DNA of 15,082 bases from Clostridiales bacterium (GTDB taxonomy: Bacteria > Bacillota > Clostridia > Lachnospirales > WRAX01): positions 1 through 15,082 of the forward strand of contig JAITMW010000030.1 in assembly GCA_031277155.1 (NCBI GenBank), given 5' to 3'. Below the pieces are notes generated by a model. It searched no databases and had not been told where the DNA came from. It saw only the letters and a program-made list of their open reading frames with translations. Of the stretch, positions 5,300 to 12,709 are shown piece after piece; the first letter of the stretch is position 1; each line of letters begins with the position of its first letter. The position numbers and the translations under genes are program-made.

Positions 5300-6598
5300 T
5301 TGGGTGACAGCACAAAACAGGGCAATTTCGGCCTTTTGGCCGACGCCGCTCTGGCAAAACAAAAAAGCACATTTGCGGGCCAGGCCGCCTTTATCGGTCT
5401 TATAAGCGGCATTTTTGCCGCTGTGGCCTTTGTCTTCGGCTGGATATCGCTGGCGGTGATATGGCCCGCAATTCCCAACTTCACAGGCAATCAGACGATA
5501 ACTGACGGCATAATTTTGGGCATCTTTTCCATATTGATGCTGCTTGTTGTCGCGTTTTTTATGGCATGGCAGTCGGCGGCGACCATTATCGTCTGCAAAC
5601 ATCACAGTTTAGAGAATATTTCGGCAACCATCAAGGCCGTGGCAAGGGCCGCATTGCCCACCGCCACGGTGCTTTTTGCCCAAATCCTGATTTTTGTGCC
5701 GTTTTTGGCCGTTTTTGCCCTAATTCTTGCCCTCAACTTCAACATTATACTCTACCTGGCGCCATCGCTGCTGATTGTCCTATTCCTGATTTTGATTGCC
5801 CTGCGCGCGCTATCATTTTTTGCGGTGAATATAGCCCTGGACGACGGGAAGCACCTCTTTTTATCGGCCCTGACCCAAAGCGCCAAAATGGTCATAAAGG
5901 GCGGCGCGCCTGTGCGTATTTTCGCCGTCACGGCCCTGTTTACCACTGCAAGTATAGGCCTGTTTGCGGGCCTGTTTTACGCGTTTTTGACCCTATTTGG
6001 CCAATATCCGGCGGATTTCATTGAATTCCTTGAAATTTTCAACAATCCTTTGGGCGTCGCGTCATTGCTGTTTCTGTCGTATTTAATCACGATTTTTATC
6101 ACGCCCAAGACCCAAATTTTGGCATATATGTTGTATAGCGCGGCAGACACCGCTTCAGCCCACAGCCAGCCGGGCCTGGCGTCGCGCTCCCTTGCCACCG
6201 CGCTGGATATCGTCATTGTCGCCGCTGTTTTCACCGCTTGCTTCTATGGCGCCGCCCTGCTGGTTTCCGGCGGCGGCTTTTCCGTGTCGCAAATGAATAT
6301 TTTCGCCGCAATCATTGCAATCATCGCCTTTTTCGCGGTTTACACCGTATACAATATCTATTTCGAGACCTTCGGCGGCGGCCAAACGCCCGCAAAGCGC
6401 GTTTTTGGCCTGATTGTGCGGCGGGCCGACGGCACAAATATTGATTTTGTGCAAAGCCTGGTGCGCAATGTGCTGCGCATTGTTGATATTTTCGGCTTTG
6501 TGGCCATCGCCTTTAACAAAGAGCATCGCAGGTTGGGCGATTTGCTTTCGCTGGCCATAGTTGAATATAAATCCGGAGAAAATACCGATGTATCCTGA
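5300..6598 (+). CDS. RDD-family multi-pass membrane protein
   Basis: 432 aa in two parts. Residues 1-285 hold about five or six hydrophobic segments (near 28-55, 70-98, 118-178, 205-233, 250-280) with no family I can name. Residues 290-432 form an RDD domain: Arg296 and Asp303 in SRSLATALDIVIV, two membrane segments, then the marker FETFGGGQTPAKRVFGL, Asp396 in LRIVDIFGF, and KEHRRLGDLLS. RDD proteins have mostly unknown roles; a few act in ion homeostasis. The start is TTG at 5300, supported by GGAGGA at 5288-5293. It lies 18 nt after the candidate selenoprotein and probably shares its transcript. Its last codons overlap the ribosome site and start of the radical SAM gene. Confidence 0.85.
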   Translation: MGDSTKQGNFGLLADAALAKQKSTFAGQAAFIGLISGIFAAVAFVFGWISLAVIWPAIPNFTGNQTITDGIILGIFSILMLLVVAFFMAWQSAATIIVCKHHSLENISATIKAVARAALPTATVLFAQILIFVPFLAVFALILALNFNIILYLAPSLLIVLFLILIALRALSFFAVNIALDDGKHLFLSALTQSAKMVIKGGAPVRIFAVTALFTTASIGLFAGLFYAFLTLFGQYPADFIEFLEIFNNPLGVASLLFLSYLITIFITPKTQILAYMLYSAADTASAHSQPGLASRSLATALDIVIVAAVFTACFYGAALLVSGGGFSVSQMNIFAAIIAIIAFFAVYTVYNIYFETFGGGQTPAKRVFGLIVRRADGTNIDFVQSLVRNVLRIVDIFGFVAIAFNKEHRRLGDLLSLAIVEYKSGENTDVS

Positions 6599-8351
6599 CA
6601 AAATTTTGCTGCAATCCCAAAAGCCCGGCAGATATGTGGGCAATGAAATTAACATGGCGCGCAAAAACCCCGCCGATGTGGCCACGCGCTTTGCTTTCGC
6701 CTTCCCCGATGTTTATGAGGTGGGCATGTCCCACAATGGGCTGCAAATTTTGTATGCGGCTTTCAACGCCCGCCAGGATGTCTATTGCGAGCGGGCCTTC
6801 GCGCCGTGGCCCGATATGGAGGCCCTGATGCGCGAAAACGCCCTGCCGCTGAAGTCCCTGGAGACCTACAGCCCCCTTGCGGACTTTGATTTTGTGGGCT
6901 TTACGCTGCAATATGAAATGACATTTACAAATATCCTAAATATGTTGGATTTGGCGAATATTCCCATAAAGGCCGCGGACCGCGGCGAGGAATTTCCAAT
7001 TATATGCGGCGGCGGGCCATGCGCCGCAAACCCCGAGCCTTTGGCCGATTTCTTTGACTTTTTCTTCATAGGCGAGGCCGAGGAGGCCTTTGGCCAGGTG
7101 TTTGACCTGTACGCCGCCCACAAGGCCAAAGGTGGCGCAAAGACGGCATTTTTGCAAGAATTGGCGGCCCTGCCCGGCATTTATGTGCCTGCCTTTTACG
7201 ATGTGAAATATAATACTGACGGTACTATTTCGAGCTTTGCGCCAAACAATCCACATGCTCCGCCCCGGGTGCAAAAGGTCTTTGTGAAAGACATGGATGC
7301 CGCATTTTATCCCGATGCCCCGCTGGTGCCGCTTATTGAGACCATCCATGACCGCGCCGTGATAGAGCTTTTTCGCGGATGCATACGGGGATGCCGCTTT
7401 TGCCAGGCGGGGTATATTTACAGGCCCCATCGGCAAAAGTCTGTCGACACGCTGGTTTCGCAAGCACAGCAACTGATAGAATCAACGGGTCACGAGGAAA
7501 TTTCGCTGCTGTCCCTCGCCAGCAATGATTATCCCCATCTTGAACAGCTGGTTGATACACTTTGTGACCATTTCGACGACGGAAAAGTCAGCATTTCTCT
7601 GCCGTCACTGCGCATTGATGCTACAAATAGTAATGTTTTGCATAAGGTGCAGTCTGTGCGCAAATCCGGCCTGACCTTTGCGCCCGAGGGCGGCAGTCAG
7701 CGGATGCGCGATGTGATTAAAAAGGACATCACGCGGGACGACATCACCCAAGGGGCGCGGCTGGCCTTTGAGGGCGGCTGGGACAGGCTGAAGCTGTATT
7801 TTATGGTGGGACTGCCGACCGAGGACGAGGGCGACCTTGCGGCAATCGGGCGGCTTTGCGAGGAATTGGTAGAAATTTACTATAGGCTTCCAAAGGAACG
7901 GCGTAAACGCCCTGTATCAATTTCTGTCAGCACATCTTGCTTTGTGCCAAAGCCTTTTACGCCGTTTCAATGGTTTGGGCAGCATACCGCCGAGGAATTT
8001 ATGCACAAGCAGAAGCATGTCAAGCAGTCTATCCGCAGCAAGCAGATTAACTATAAGTATCATGATGCGGAAACTTCTGTCATAGAGGGCGCGCTGGCCC
8101 GCGGGGACAGGCGCGCCGCCGCGGCCATAGAGCAAGCCTGGCGCCTGGGTGCGCGCTTTGACGGCTGGAGCGAGCATTTTGACGCGGATATCTGGCGGCG
8201 CGCTTTTGATACTGTGGGTCTGTCCGTGGATTTTTACGCCCACAGGCCAAGGCCATATGATGAGGTTTTGCCCTGGGATTTCATTGATATGCGCATTAAC
8301 AAGGAGTATCTTGTCAAGGAAAGTATGAAGGCCATGGATGTGATACAATGA
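6588..8351 (+). CDS. B12-binding/radical SAM protein, TIGR03960 family
   Basis: Radical SAM protein of unknown substrate, 587 aa, with an N-terminal B12-binding-like region (VRFAFxFPDVYEVGMSH-type opening; later ICGGGPCAANPEPLADF) and a radical SAM core. The [4Fe-4S] motif is Cys265-x3-Cys269-x2-Cys272 in ELFRGCIRGCRFCQAGY. PSLRIDATN and LTFAPEGGSQRMRDVI are further family marks. The frame is open from 6561, but the ATG at 6588 is preferred because GGAG (6575-6578) sits nine bases upstream and the product then begins like its relatives. It overlaps the RDD gene by 11 bases and the next gene by 4 (ATGA), giving a tight operon. In Clostridia this family regularly precedes DUF2344 and RNase E/G genes, as here, hinting at RNA or ribosome chemistry. 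Confidence 0.9.
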   Translation: MYPDKILLQSQKPGRYVGNEINMARKNPADVATRFAFAFPDVYEVGMSHNGLQILYAAFNARQDVYCERAFAPWPDMEALMRENALPLKSLETYSPLADFDFVGFTLQYEMTFTNILNMLDLANIPIKAADRGEEFPIICGGGPCAANPEPLADFFDFFFIGEAEEAFGQVFDLYAAHKAKGGAKTAFLQELAALPGIYVPAFYDVKYNTDGTISSFAPNNPHAPPRVQKVFVKDMDAAFYPDAPLVPLIETIHDRAVIELFRGCIRGCRFCQAGYIYRPHRQKSVDTLVSQAQQLIESTGHEEISLLSLASNDYPHLEQLVDTLCDHFDDGKVSISLPSLRIDATNSNVLHKVQSVRKSGLTFAPEGGSQRMRDVIKKDITRDDITQGARLAFEGGWDRLKLYFMVGLPTEDEGDLAAIGRLCEELVEIYYRLPKERRKRPVSISVSTSCFVPKPFTPFQWFGQHTAEEFMHKQKHVKQSIRSKQINYKYHDAETSVIEGALARGDRRAAAAIEQAWRLGARFDGWSEHFDADIWRRAFDTVGLSVDFYAHRPRPYDEVLPWDFIDMRINKEYLVKESMKAMDVIQ

Positions 8352-9016
8352 GTTTAAAGCAGTCCTATTACAGATATCGCATAACATTTGCAAAGGCGGG
8401 CATGGCGCGATTTATAGGCCATCTGGATTTGCAAAGCCTCTTTCAAAAGGCCATCAAACGCGCAAAACTGCCTGTTGCATATTCCGAGGGCTTTAATCCC
8501 CATCAATTGCTCAGCTTTGCGGCACCCCTGCCTTTGGGCATGGCGGGTTACGCAGAGATACTGGAAGTATTTATGGCGCATGAAGTTACGGCAGACAGGC
8601 TTTTTGCCGCCCTTGACGCGCAATTGCCGCAAGGCATTGCAATAGTCGGCATAATGGAGGTGCCCTCTGTGGGCAAATCTGCCGCGGCGATAATTCGCAT
8701 GGCAACATACAGTATCACATTTTCTCAGGCCCTCGACCTGCACACAATAATTCCCAATGTATTAAGCAGCCAAAGCATTGAAGTTGAAATAAAGAGCAAG
8801 AAAGGCGTGAAAACAGCGGACATCAGGCCGGACATCCACGACATTTGTATCGAAACGCCGCGCAGTTTGTGGGCCGTTTTGGCTTGCGGAAGCGAAAGGA
8901 ATTTAAAGCCGGAAATATTGGCGCAGCATATACTGAAAGTATCAGGGATTGCGCCGGAGGATTGCGATATCTCATACGAGAGGCTGGCGATTGGGCAGGA
9001 TGTGCCGCCACTATGA
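8348..9016 (+). CDS. DUF2344 / TIGR03936 family protein
   Basis: 222 aa, cytosolic, function unknown. Family marks are YRYRITFAKAGMARFIGHLDL at the N-terminus (a GMARFIGHLDL-type box), YSEGFNPHQLLSFAAPLPLGM near residue 45, and GSERNLKPEIL near the C-terminus. In many bacteria this domain is fused to, or encoded right after, the TIGR03960 radical SAM protein. Here it is separate but overlaps that gene by ATGA at 8348-8351 and overlaps RNase E/G by ATGA at 9013-9016, so translational coupling across all three is likely. A joint role in RNA modification or maturation is inferred only from this persistent neighbourhood. Confidence 0.9.
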   Translation: MSLKQSYYRYRITFAKAGMARFIGHLDLQSLFQKAIKRAKLPVAYSEGFNPHQLLSFAAPLPLGMAGYAEILEVFMAHEVTADRLFAALDAQLPQGIAIVGIMEVPSVGKSAAAIIRMATYSITFSQALDLHTIIPNVLSSQSIEVEIKSKKGVKTADIRPDIHDICIETPRSLWAVLACGSERNLKPEILAQHILKVSGIAPEDCDISYERLAIGQDVPPL

Positions 9017-10140
9017 AGAAAATTTTTGTAAATCGATTGGAAAACAGCCATTTAACGGCCCTGACAGAAAATGGAAAGCTGCTGGAGCTAATCCGCGACA
9101 GTGACGACAACGCCAGCGTGGCCGGAAATATCTATGCGGGCGTTGTGAAAAAAATTAACACAGGGTTTGTGTTTTTGGATGTGGGGCTGGCGCGGCAGGC
9201 CTTTTTGGACACCCGCGACCACAGGGACCGGGGCCTTTTTTGCGACGGTAAACTCTCTGTTAAGCAAGGCGACACGCTGGTTGTGCAGATTTTAAAAGAT
9301 TGCACACGCGACAAAGGCCCGGCGGCCACATCCAATATTACCCATTCCGGGCGCCTTGTTGTGCTGCACAAAACCTTGGGAGAACGTGATAAAATCAGCG
9401 TTTCAAGGAAAATTCGTGATGAGGCAGAGGCCGCCCGCCTAAAGGCCCTGGGCGAAATGCACGTGCCCGCGGGTTTTTCCGCCATTATGCGCTCTGCCGC
9501 CGAAAACCGCAGCGAGGATGAAATAGCGCAGGAAATACACACAGTTTCAGTGAAGTTTGCCGCCCATCAGCAGTGGCGGCATATAAAAGCCCCCGCCGTT
9601 TTGCTTGCGGAGCCGCCTATAATCAAGACTTTGCGGGAGTTTGGCGGCGATGATGTTCATGAAATTGTGGTTGACGATACCTCTGTTTTCGAGGTGTTGC
9701 AGGCCGAATATGGGCCCAGATTGCGGCATTATGCCGAGGACGAGCATATTTTCGCGCACTTTTTCCTAAAGACGCAGATTGAAAAAATCCGCGACAGGCG
9801 CGTTTGGCTTAAATCCGGCGGGTCTATCATTATCGAGCAAACCGAGGCCTGTGTGGTGATTGACGTAAACAGCGGAAAGTTGACGGCCAAAAGGGGCAAT
9901 GCCGCGCTGAAGGTCAACCTGGAGGCCGCCAAGGAAATTGCGTATCAGCTGCGCCTGCGCAATCTTTCGGGCATCATCATTGTAGACTTTATCGCCATTA
10001 ACTCCCCCGAAGATACACACAGTTTAACGGAATTCCTGCGGGCACAGCTGGCCAAGGACCGCATACCTGCCGTTGTGGTGGGCATGACGGCCCTGGGTCT
10101 GATGGAAATTACCAGAAAGCGCATAAGGCCGCCATTTTAG
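9013..10140 (+). CDS. rng: Ribonuclease E/G family endoribonuclease, short form
   Basis: Endoribonuclease for rRNA and mRNA processing. The 375-aa product has an S1 RNA-binding domain (about 35-115; GNIYAGVVKKINTGFVFLDVG), the 5' sensor/RNase H-like region, and the DNase I-like catalytic part. Metal-binding acidic residues are present: Asp284 in VVIDVNSGK and Asp325 in IIIVDFIAI, matching E. coli RNase E Asp303 and Asp346. NLEAAKEIAYQLRLRNLSG is also conserved. The protein ends just after MEITRKRIRPPF, so it lacks the CPxC zinc-link and the small domain of typical RNase E/G, making it about 100 residues shorter than usual. The ATG at 9013 overlaps the preceding stop; an upstream extension to 8845 would lie within DUF2344. 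The usual rplU neighbour is absent. Confidence 0.92.
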   Translation: MKKIFVNRLENSHLTALTENGKLLELIRDSDDNASVAGNIYAGVVKKINTGFVFLDVGLARQAFLDTRDHRDRGLFCDGKLSVKQGDTLVVQILKDCTRDKGPAATSNITHSGRLVVLHKTLGERDKISVSRKIRDEAEAARLKALGEMHVPAGFSAIMRSAAENRSEDEIAQEIHTVSVKFAAHQQWRHIKAPAVLLAEPPIIKTLREFGGDDVHEIVVDDTSVFEVLQAEYGPRLRHYAEDEHIFAHFFLKTQIEKIRDRRVWLKSGGSIIIEQTEACVVIDVNSGKLTAKRGNAALKVNLEAAKEIAYQLRLRNLSGIIIVDFIAINSPEDTHSLTEFLRAQLAKDRIPAVVVGMTALGLMEITRKRIRPPF

Positions 10141-11474
10141 AGGATTCTGCCCTTAAGGCGGCCGTTTAGGATTTTTGCAAAGCCCAGGGGGTGGCCCGCC
10201 ACGCAAAACAGACTGTAGCCGTCGGGCGCCGCTATTTCAAAGGTCTGGCCGCCAAGATAGGCCGCGACGCCTGCGTCCTCGGGCGGCAGGTCGATGATTT
10301 CAGCGAAATCCGCCAACCCAAGGGACATGGCCAGGGCATATGACGGCGCAAAGAGTCCTTTTTTTGATTCTCCCAGATGCACGCCCAGGCGCACAATATT
10401 TAGGCCCGTTACATCAGGGCAGATATGGGGCAGGGCGTACAGATTGCCGCGATGCTCCAGGATTTTGGCGTCGGGGCGATTTGTGAAATATCTTTCGCTG
10501 AATTCATAAAAATGCCTGTTGCTAAATTTTGGCAGCGGATATTCTTTGATGTCGCGCGGCGGCCCCGTATGACCCTTGCGCCGCAAAAGTGCGATGAAAT
10601 GGCCTTCGCCGCGGTGTCTATGGGGCCAAATCCTCGCGGCATGGGCGTTGCTTGTGTTAAGCCCCGCGTTTGCGGCATCAAAACCAAAATGCCTGTGATT
10701 GATTCTGACAGAATCAAAATCGGGATGGGATTCCAAAAAATCCTCAATGACATCCTCGTTTTCAGTCGGCGCGAATGTACAGGTGGAATAGGCCAAAAAC
10801 CCGCACACAGCCAGCATTTTGGCCGCATGGCGCAGGATGTCTCTTTGGATGGCAAAAAGCCGCGCAGATTTGTTTTTGTCCCAGGCGGCGATGGCCTCGG
10901 GGTCTTTGCGGAACATGCCCTCGCCGGAACATGGCGCATCTACCAGTATCTTTTGAAAATATCCCGGGAATCTCTCCGCCAGCCGCGCGGGCTTTTCACA
11001 CAGTATCATCGCGTTTTTGACGCCCGCCATCTCCATATTGCGCACCAATTGGGGCATCCTGCCATAATTTATGTCATTGGCCACCAAAAGGCCGCGCCCG
11101 CCCAGCGCCGAGGCCATTTGTGTGGATTTGCCCCCAGGCGAAGCGCATAAATCCAGCACCCGCTCTCCCGGCTGCACGTCTAAAACGGCGGCGGCGCTCA
11201 TTGCACTGGGCTCTTGGATATAATACAGTCCGGCACGATACAGCGGATTCTTCGAGGCGGGTAAACTGTCAGTATAATAGAATCCCTGCCTGCACCAGGG
11301 CACCGGCTGGATATTGCCAAACAGCGCCGCCAAATCCCGCGCAGAAATCTTAAGCTCATTGGCCCTGATGCCGTAATGGCGCGGCTTCTTTAAGCTCGCA
11401 AAAAACTCCGCCGCTTCATCCGGGCTGGCGAAGAGCCTTTCCATATTGGCAACAAAATCTTGCGGCAGATTCAT
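10137..11474 (-). CDS. rsmF: RsmB/NOP-family rRNA (cytosine-C5) methyltransferase, RsmF-like
   Basis: SAM-dependent m5C methyltransferase of the Nol1/Nop2/Fmu class, probably acting on 16S rRNA. The 445-aa protein has an N-terminal RNA-binding part, the SAM fold (VLDLCASPGGKSTQM, residues 107-120), motif IV DAPCSGEGMFRKDP (Cys182) and motif VI YSTCTFAPTENED with nucleophile Cys232. A C-terminal 150-residue RsmF-type extension follows, with HRHRGEGHFIALLRR and a PUA-like tail. The ATG at 11474 is chosen over one at 11495 because AGGAG (11478-11482) is five bases upstream and the product then begins MNLPQDF. It converges on RNase E/G, sharing the bases TTAG of both stops. The exact rRNA position is not readable. 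Confidence 0.92.
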   Translation of the reverse strand: MNLPQDFVANMERLFASPDEAAEFFASLKKPRHYGIRANELKISARDLAALFGNIQPVPWCRQGFYYTDSLPASKNPLYRAGLYYIQEPSAMSAAAVLDVQPGERVLDLCASPGGKSTQMASALGGRGLLVANDINYGRMPQLVRNMEMAGVKNAMILCEKPARLAERFPGYFQKILVDAPCSGEGMFRKDPEAIAAWDKNKSARLFAIQRDILRHAAKMLAVCGFLAYSTCTFAPTENEDVIEDFLESHPDFDSVRINHRHFGFDAANAGLNTSNAHAARIWPHRHRGEGHFIALLRRKGHTGPPRDIKEYPLPKFSNRHFYEFSERYFTNRPDAKILEHRGNLYALPHICPDVTGLNIVRLGVHLGESKKGLFAPSYALAMSLGLADFAEIIDLPPEDAGVAAYLGGQTFEIAAPDGYSLFCVAGHPLGFAKILNGRLKGRIL

Positions 11475-11500
11475 ATTTCTCCTGTCAGCCGGCATATGCT
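11471..11500 (+). promoter_or_regulatory. Sigma-E-like promoter upstream of the small orphan gene
   Basis: TCATATT (11471-11477) followed after 15 bp by CATATGCT (11493-11500) resembles the sporulation sigma-E pattern (KMATATT, about 14 bp, CATACAHT). It overlaps the divergent rsmF start and ribosome site. A weaker sigma-A reading, CTGTCA (11482-11487), 17 bp, TATACA (11505-11510), is also possible. Confidence 0.35.
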
Positions 11501-11535
11501 GAAATATACATTTTTTGAGTTGTGAGGTATTGCGT

Positions 11536-11730
11536 ATGACGATGAATATAAACAGTATTCCGGAACCTTTTCGCGAGTTTTTAGAGCCAAAGCCAAACGC
11601 CCAGCCAAATCAGCAAGAGCAGGAAATCTCCGCCGCGGGCATCGAGGCGGGGGGCGGCACGGAAAGAGGCAGGTCGGATATGCAAGACCTGCTGTTTTTG
11701 GCGGCAATATTGATGCTGTGTGACGATTAG
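11536..11730 (+). CDS. Small hypothetical protein with hydrophobic C-terminus
   Basis: 64 aa, not recognised. The first two-thirds are polar (SIPEPFREFLEPK, then a Gln/Asn-rich stretch and a Gly-rich GIEAGGGTERGR), and the end is a short hydrophobic run LLFLAAILML closed by CDD. That run is too short for a classical transmembrane helix but could sit at a membrane or in an assembly. The ATG at 11536 follows GAGGT seven bases upstream; the frame is open to 11515 without a better start. It is transcribed alone, divergent from rsmF, and ends 27 nt before a strong intrinsic terminator, which supports it being a real gene. A sigma-E-like motif upstream raises the idea of a small sporulation protein; that is inference. 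Confidence 0.65.
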   Translation: MTMNINSIPEPFREFLEPKPNAQPNQQEQEISAAGIEAGGGTERGRSDMQDLLFLAAILMLCDD

Positions 11731-11756
11731 TCGTTCGACTTGTAGTCGTTACTTCA

Positions 11757-11781
11757 GCCGGGTTTACCCGGCAACTTTTTT
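11757..11781 (+). terminator. Rho-independent terminator after the small orphan gene
   Basis: GCCGGGT-TT-ACCCGGC (11757-11772), a perfect 7-bp stem, is followed by AAC and six T residues (11776-11781). It is oriented for the plus strand. On the minus strand no T-run follows the stem, so it does not clearly end the nucleotidyltransferase transcript. Confidence 0.8.
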
Positions 11782-11795
11782 GAAACATTGCCTTA

Positions 11796-12695
11796 CTAAA
11801 ACAATTTTTCGGGATATTCGCCCCGCGCAATCAAATCCCACAGGGCGGCCTGCACCCTCTCCTTGTCCTCCGGATATGTCACGCCAAGCCACTGGTCTTT
11901 TGTTTCCAGAATCTTCACGGTGGCAATTCCGCCTGATATAAGGCCGCTTACAAAGGTTGTGGCAAACAATTCGGCTTTAGGGTTTTGCCCGTTTTTCGCG
12001 AGAAATTCGGCAAAGCTCTTTTCGATTTCATTAAAAACCGTGGGCTTTAAAGCAAAGGCGCCCATGGAGACAATTGTGCTGCCGGGCAGATATTTAAAGC
12101 CATCGCCGTCGGGATATGCAATGCCGTCGGGCCGCCGCTGTATTTGCAGGGTCTCGACAATATCCGTGAGGAATCCGCCGCTTACCGCGCAAACACCGCG
12201 GGACACGCCGCCGTGGTCAGAAAGGGTGTTTTCCAGGCGATATCCGCCCATGGCATAGTCAAAATCGCCGCTTGCGTCGCCCGTCAAAAAGTCGTGCGCC
12301 AATTTATAGACCTCGGCACCGTAAAAATCGTCGGCATGTATCATCATAAAGGGCTCTTTAACATTATGGCGCGCGGCCCAAAGGGCGTGGGCGGTGCCCC
12401 ATGGCTTTTGGCGGTCCGGCGGGGGCGCAAAGCCCGGGGGCAGGTCGTGGGTGCGCTGAAAAGCCAGCTCAACCGCGGCGCCCTTTATCCTTGAAGCCAC
12501 ATTTTCCACAAAGGCATCTTTCATGTCGTCCTTAATCACAAAAACAATTTTTGTAAAACCGGCACGAATGGCATCAAATGCGGAAAAATCCGCCAAAATC
12601 TCACCATGTTTGCCAAGGCGCGCCACCTGCTTTGCGCTGCCGCCGCCAAAACGGCTGCCCAGGCCCGCCGCAAGCACTACCAATGTAGTATCCAT
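11796..12695 (-). CDS. Sugar-phosphate nucleotidyltransferase-like protein
   Basis: 299-aa GT-A fold NTP-transferase, cytosolic. The nucleotide-binding signature LAAGLGSRFGGGSAKQ (about residues 8-23) is at the N-terminus. KPWGTAHALWAA (97-108) and the metal-binding HADDFYG (Asp122/Asp123) follow, as in UTP- or CTP-using sugar-phosphate nucleotidyltransferases. The exact sugar is unknown; it resembles stand-alone Bacillota nucleotidyltransferases rather than classical GalU or RfbA. The ATG at 12695 has AAGGAAGTG (12701-12709) directly upstream, abutting the TAA stop of the M42 peptidase gene (12710-12712), so the two genes form one operon. No functional link to the peptidase is evident. Confidence 0.85.
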   Translation of the reverse strand: MDTTLVVLAAGLGSRFGGGSAKQVARLGKHGEILADFSAFDAIRAGFTKIVFVIKDDMKDAFVENVASRIKGAAVELAFQRTHDLPPGFAPPPDRQKPWGTAHALWAARHNVKEPFMMIHADDFYGAEVYKLAHDFLTGDASGDFDYAMGGYRLENTLSDHGGVSRGVCAVSGGFLTDIVETLQIQRRPDGIAYPDGDGFKYLPGSTIVSMGAFALKPTVFNEIEKSFAEFLAKNGQNPKAELFATTFVSGLISGGIATVKILETKDQWLGVTYPEDKERVQAALWDLIARGEYPEKLF

Positions 12696-12709
12696 GTCAT
12701 CACTTCCTT

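Noticed and set aside
4406..5605. A 399-codon open frame on the minus strand, antisense to the amidase, HMA and RDD genes
   Set aside because: It covers three plus-strand genes and two promoters, has no ribosome site at its start, and its product is His/Gln/Cys-rich low-quality sequence with no family motif. It is a frame shadow.
11757..11772. Bidirectional terminator also ending the nucleotidyltransferase transcript
   Set aside because: On the minus strand the stem is followed by TGAAGT, not a T-run, so only the plus orientation is supported.
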